Source of the DNA: an uncultured Verrucomicrobia subdivision 3 bacterium
GTDB lineage: Bacteria > Verrucomicrobiota > Verrucomicrobiae > Limisphaerales > CAMLLE01
Assembly (NCBI GenBank): GCA_946480555.1
Contig: CAMLLE010000132.1
Location: 1 to 7,578, forward strand
DNA: 7,578 nt
Reading direction: 5' to 3'
Under the pieces are notes generated by a model. That model made no database searches. It was not told where the DNA came from and worked only from the letters and a program-made list of their open reading frames with translations. Position 1 is the first letter of the stretch. Every line of letters starts with the position of its first letter. A program made the position numbers and the translations under genes. Positions 5,848 to 7,578 of this stretch are shown here, piece after piece.

Positions 5848-5887
5848 AAACCCGCGATGGCCAAGCCAATCGCGGGTTTTTTGTTTT
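5848..5887 (+). terminator. Intrinsic terminator (or attenuator) upstream of the 112-aa gene
   Basis: AAACCCGCGAT (5848-5858) pairs perfectly with ATCGCGGGTTT (5869-5879) over a 10-nt loop, with two more G-C pairs possible inside after a one-base bulge. A TTTTTTGTTTT tract follows on the plus strand; the minus-strand side has no such tract. No plus-strand protein gene obviously ends here, so it must stop a small RNA or act as a leader attenuator for the gene at 5932. Confidence 0.85.
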
Positions 5888-5931
5888 CCGATGCGAAGTC
5901 GATCAACCAAAGAAAGAAAGAAACACATAGT

Positions 5932-6270
5932 ATGAACAGAGATGCCAGACGGGTGCCGACGAATTTCGGGCCCGACACGCGATTCGAGGTGCGCCCGGTG
6001 CCGCCGGCCCCCTTCCCCGCCGTCGAGGAAAACGGCCTTGAATTGCTCAAAAACCGCTTGCTTCGGGATGCGCTGTACGAGTTAGGCGATGCCCGATTCA
6101 ACGGCTACGTGAGGCGAGCGGCCAATGAAGCGGCCGCGCTGGCCTGGGTGACACCGTTTCCGCTGCTCGTCTTCCCGACGTTGTTCGCGGAGAAAACCGA
6201 AACCGCCTTGAACCAAGCCGAACGGCAAATCAGCGTTCGCCGCCGCAGCCTTGAGCTGTTGACCGTATGA
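5932..6270 (+). CDS. Conserved hypothetical protein, 112 aa, one hydrophobic helix
   Basis: This protein starts MNRDARRVPTNFGPD. A proline-rich segment (about 22-30) is followed by a charged helix (35-65). A hydrophobic stretch at about 68-85 contains AWVTPFPLLVFP, and an Arg/Glu-rich helix closes the protein (86-110). The block RRAANEAAALAW plus TPFPLLVFPTLF is familiar to me from uncharacterised Verrucomicrobiota proteins, but I know no function. Third codon positions are strongly G/C, supporting real coding. The hydrophobic segment may be one membrane helix or a buried helix with prolines. The ATG at 5932 follows a purine run (AAGAAAGAAAGAAA) that may serve as a ribosome site; an in-frame ATG at 5857 lies inside the terminator hairpin and is rejected. 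Only about 45 nt separate the upstream terminator from the ATG, so expression probably depends on readthrough. Confidence 0.78.
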   Translation: MNRDARRVPTNFGPDTRFEVRPVPPAPFPAVEENGLELLKNRLLRDALYELGDARFNGYVRRAANEAAALAWVTPFPLLVFPTLFAEKTETALNQAERQISVRRRSLELLTV

Positions 6271-6301
6271 TGCGGTTTCATGCTGAAGTGGGGACCTTGC
6301 A

Positions 6302-6361
6302 GGCGGGGAGCTGTTTCCGCGGGCGAACCTTTGGTGACGCCGGCGCAAACAGCTCCTCGTC
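6302..6361. repeat. Imperfect palindrome of about 60 nt between convergent genes
   Basis: The core GGAGCTGTTT (6307-6316) pairs with AAACAGCTCC (6347-6356). The stem extends outward to 6302/6361 through Watson-Crick and wobble pairs. It extends inward, past single mismatches, through CGC/GCG and GGCG/CGCC to a 12-nt loop. No T-tract adjoins either side. It may be an extragenic palindrome or a factor-dependent stop between the genes that converge here. The remainder of 6271-6565 contains no ORF with convincing codon use; the open frames there are short, Arg/Ser-rich and featureless. Confidence 0.6.
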
Positions 6362-6565
6362 CTGCTCGCGTACGGGTGGCGCGATCGGGATTTGCCCCTT
6401 CACGTTCGACAAAAGCGCAAACGAACGTTCTCTATTCTCTGAACCCGCTTAGGACCGTGAACCTGAAGTTCAACGTCGCGCTCATGATTTTCTCGGCTTG
6501 GTTCCTTCGAATTTATCGAGAACAGCCTGAAAACTTCACGCGAGAATGATCTCTGCGACGAGTGT

Positions 6566-7105
6566 TTACACCAACGCTCCTGCCGCAAATGCCCGCTTCT
6601 CTTCGCACGTGCGTTCGATCACTTCGGTCAGCCATTCGCCATTTTCCCACGCTTCGCGCGCGCCCGAACTCCACCGCCAATGCATACGTGTCTTCCGCGC
6701 AAATGCCGCCAGCTCGTTCACGCTCCAGTCTGTGGCATCAACCGCGTGTTCTTCGTCGCCCAGCAGGCCAACCAGAGTCCCCGGAAAGATGCGATGCGCT
6801 TTCCAGTTCACCAACGATTCCAGCCATTCATTCAGTCGCGGGTTGGGACCCGCCGGCATGCTGTCGGCAATCACCAGAATGTCCGCCTCAGCCGCCTGTT
6901 GTGCGATCATGCGACGAATAATTCCTGCCGGCGAAATCGAGTCCAACTTCCACAGCTCCGAACTAACGCGCACGTTTGCTGCGATTTTTCCAATCACCCG
7001 GCTCAGTCGCTTGCCACGAATGCCCGCCGCAAAATCTGCGTAGAGGACGAAGACTGCGAGGGAGCCGTCCGTTTGATCTTGGGTCCATGAACAGGTTGAA
7101 TTCAT
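6566..7105 (-). CDS. Uncharacterised protein, possible Rossmann/flavodoxin-like fold
   Basis: This 179-aa protein alternates beta strands with helices. SLAVFVLYADF (15-25) is followed by AAGIRGKRLSRVIGKI. A variable ELWKLDSIS strand region (50-58) precedes a helix with IRRMIAQQAAEAD. Next comes the strand DILVIADS (75-82), then RLNEWLESLVNWK and TLVGLLGD (110-117). The C-terminal part is Trp/Arg/Glu-rich. The LVLYxD...G.R start plus the ADILVIA strand and ...WLE... helix recall a widespread family of uncharacterised Verrucomicrobiota proteins; that is memory, not search. There is no signal peptide or membrane helix. The ATG at 7103-7105 is preferred because the first strand then lies near the N-terminus; 18 extra residues from 7159 add nothing fold-like. 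It follows the 118-aa membrane-protein gene on the same strand after 94 nt, so shared transcription is possible. No catalytic motif is visible. Confidence 0.75.
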   Translation of the reverse strand: MNSTCSWTQDQTDGSLAVFVLYADFAAGIRGKRLSRVIGKIAANVRVSSELWKLDSISPAGIIRRMIAQQAAEADILVIADSMPAGPNPRLNEWLESLVNWKAHRIFPGTLVGLLGDEEHAVDATDWSVNELAAFARKTRMHWRWSSGAREAWENGEWLTEVIERTCEEKRAFAAGALV

Positions 7106-7199
7106 ACGCCCCGGAGTATCGCCCCGGCACGTTACAAACCCATGAAGGGCTCGTGCCAACTTGGAAACTCAACGCTCTCAACCGACCGAGGATTCCCAA

Positions 7200-7556
7200 C
7201 TAGACATCGATAATATCCGAGCGAGGGGATGCCGGCGACGGAGGCACGACCGGCGGCGCCGTGGTGTATTGCTGCGCCTTCCAACGGCGAATCAACACAA
7301 TCGCCACACACCCGGTCCAGGTCGGAAGCATTCCGAGGATCGGAATAAATTCCGCAATGAACGTGGGCAGGAAGAATGGATGAAAACCCACCGACAAGCT
7401 CACGATGACCATCGCCGCCACGTCGATGGCTTGATCCGCCAAGGCGAACTTCAACGGCCCTGTCATCAACTGCAGTGCGTCGGCAACCATGGCCGTGATC
7501 AACGCCGCAGCCATACGGCGGCGATTCAACAGCGGCTTCTGCAGTCGGTAATTCAT
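7200..7556 (-). CDS. Small multi-pass membrane protein, 118 aa
   Basis: After a basic start (MNYRLQKPLLNRRR), hydrophobic segments occur at about 15-33, 44-70 and 72-90, suggesting two or three membrane helices. Between them lies GPLKFALADQAIDV, and GFHPFFLPTFIAEFIP (57-72) is notable. The tail is Pro/Ser-rich (PPVVPPSPASP) and ends in DIIDV, likely cytosolic. The Arg cluster at 12-14 before the first helix fits an inside-positive N-terminus. The start is secure: an in-frame TAA lies at 7574-7572, with no other ATG between. AAGGA about 12 nt upstream may be a loose ribosome site. The AxQAIDVxxM...GFHPxxLPTFxxEFxPxxxMLPTWTxCV pattern is one I associate with uncharacterised bacterial membrane proteins. 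The function is unknown. Confidence 0.78.
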   Translation of the reverse strand: MNYRLQKPLLNRRRMAAALITAMVADALQLMTGPLKFALADQAIDVAAMVIVSLSVGFHPFFLPTFIAEFIPILGMLPTWTGCVAIVLIRRWKAQQYTTAPPVVPPSPASPRSDIIDV

Positions 7557-7578
7557 GAACTGTGGACATCCTTAACTA

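Larger units (their letters stand above)
5711..5887 (+). ncRNA. Putative structured leader or small RNA with terminator/antiterminator folds
   Basis: The 5' boundary is inferred from the promoter candidate; the 3' end is set by the intrinsic terminator. Visible elements, in order, are as follows. A closing helix pairs 5749-5756 with 5825-5832 (8 bp, one G-U). A perfect hairpin (5757-5765 with 5769-5777) abuts it directly. A strand at 5797-5813 can pair with 5850-5867, in blocks of 7 bp (GGCUUGG/CCAAGCC) and 9 bp (AUCGUGGGU/ACCCGCGAU, one G-U). That pairing uses up the 5' arm of the terminator, so the two folds exclude each other, as in riboswitch or attenuator expression platforms. The downstream gene at 5932 has little room for its own promoter. 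I do not recognise a known aptamer class. It could equally be a free-standing sRNA, or a chance inverted repeat. Confidence 0.42.

Noticed and set aside
6280..6549. 89-codon plus-strand ORF after the 112-aa gene
   Set aside because: It is Arg/Pro/Ser-rich, runs through the 60-nt hairpin, and has no ribosome site or domain. It is more likely non-coding.
7132..7569. 145-codon minus-strand ORF overlapping the 118-aa membrane protein
   Set aside because: It is a different frame of the same strand. The 7200-7556 frame gives coherent membrane helices, while this one gives Gly/His/Arg-rich noise.
1..7578. tRNA, rRNA, CRISPR array, insertion sequence or prophage
   Set aside because: Reading both strands showed no T-loop/anticodon pattern, no regularly spaced direct repeats, and no transposase, integrase or phage proteins.

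Overview
The window looks like chromosomal DNA of a GC-rich free-living bacterium, most likely a member of the Verrucomicrobiota (Pedosphaera/Limisphaerales-like). I base this on the overall look of several lineage-type hypothetical proteins, on a zinc-ribbon Ser/Thr kinase ending in a short basic tail, on GC-rich dispersed palindromes between genes, and on the scarcity of clear Shine-Dalgarno sites. The assignment is recognition from memory, not a search result.

Layout, left to right. Minus strand: a ferritin-like DUF455 protein, cut by the left edge (1-902). After a long GC-rich palindrome come trpC (1130-1927) and a 46-residue membrane protein (1954-2094), which probably share one transcript. 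A palindrome-rich gap (2095-2456) separates these from threonine synthase, thrC (2457-3803). Across a divergent intergenic region, a small secreted protein (3986-4393) runs on the plus strand and ends at a strong terminator placed between convergent genes. A soluble zinc-ribbon Ser/Thr protein kinase (4479-5480, minus) follows, possibly coupled by a 4-nt overlap to a doubtful 80-codon ORF (5477-5719). Region 5677-5931 appears non-coding on the plus strand but highly structured. It leads into a conserved 112-aa protein (5932-6270, plus). After another palindrome-bearing gap come two minus-strand genes: a 179-aa protein with a possible alpha/beta fold (6566-7105) and a 118-aa membrane protein (7200-7556).

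The enzymes are housekeeping: trpC for tryptophan and thrC for threonine synthesis, each apart from the rest of its pathway. No mobile element, phage, CRISPR or defence locus is visible.

The most interesting segment is about 5711-5888. A perfect intrinsic terminator there faces the 112-aa gene from only about 45 nt upstream. A copy of the complement of its 5' arm and loop lies about 40 nt upstream (5797-5813 against 5850-5867). This gives two mutually exclusive folds (antiterminator or terminator), preceded by a perfect 9-bp-arm inverted repeat and a consensus-like promoter. I do not recognise it as a known riboswitch class. It is the best candidate here for an undescribed cis-regulatory RNA or small RNA.
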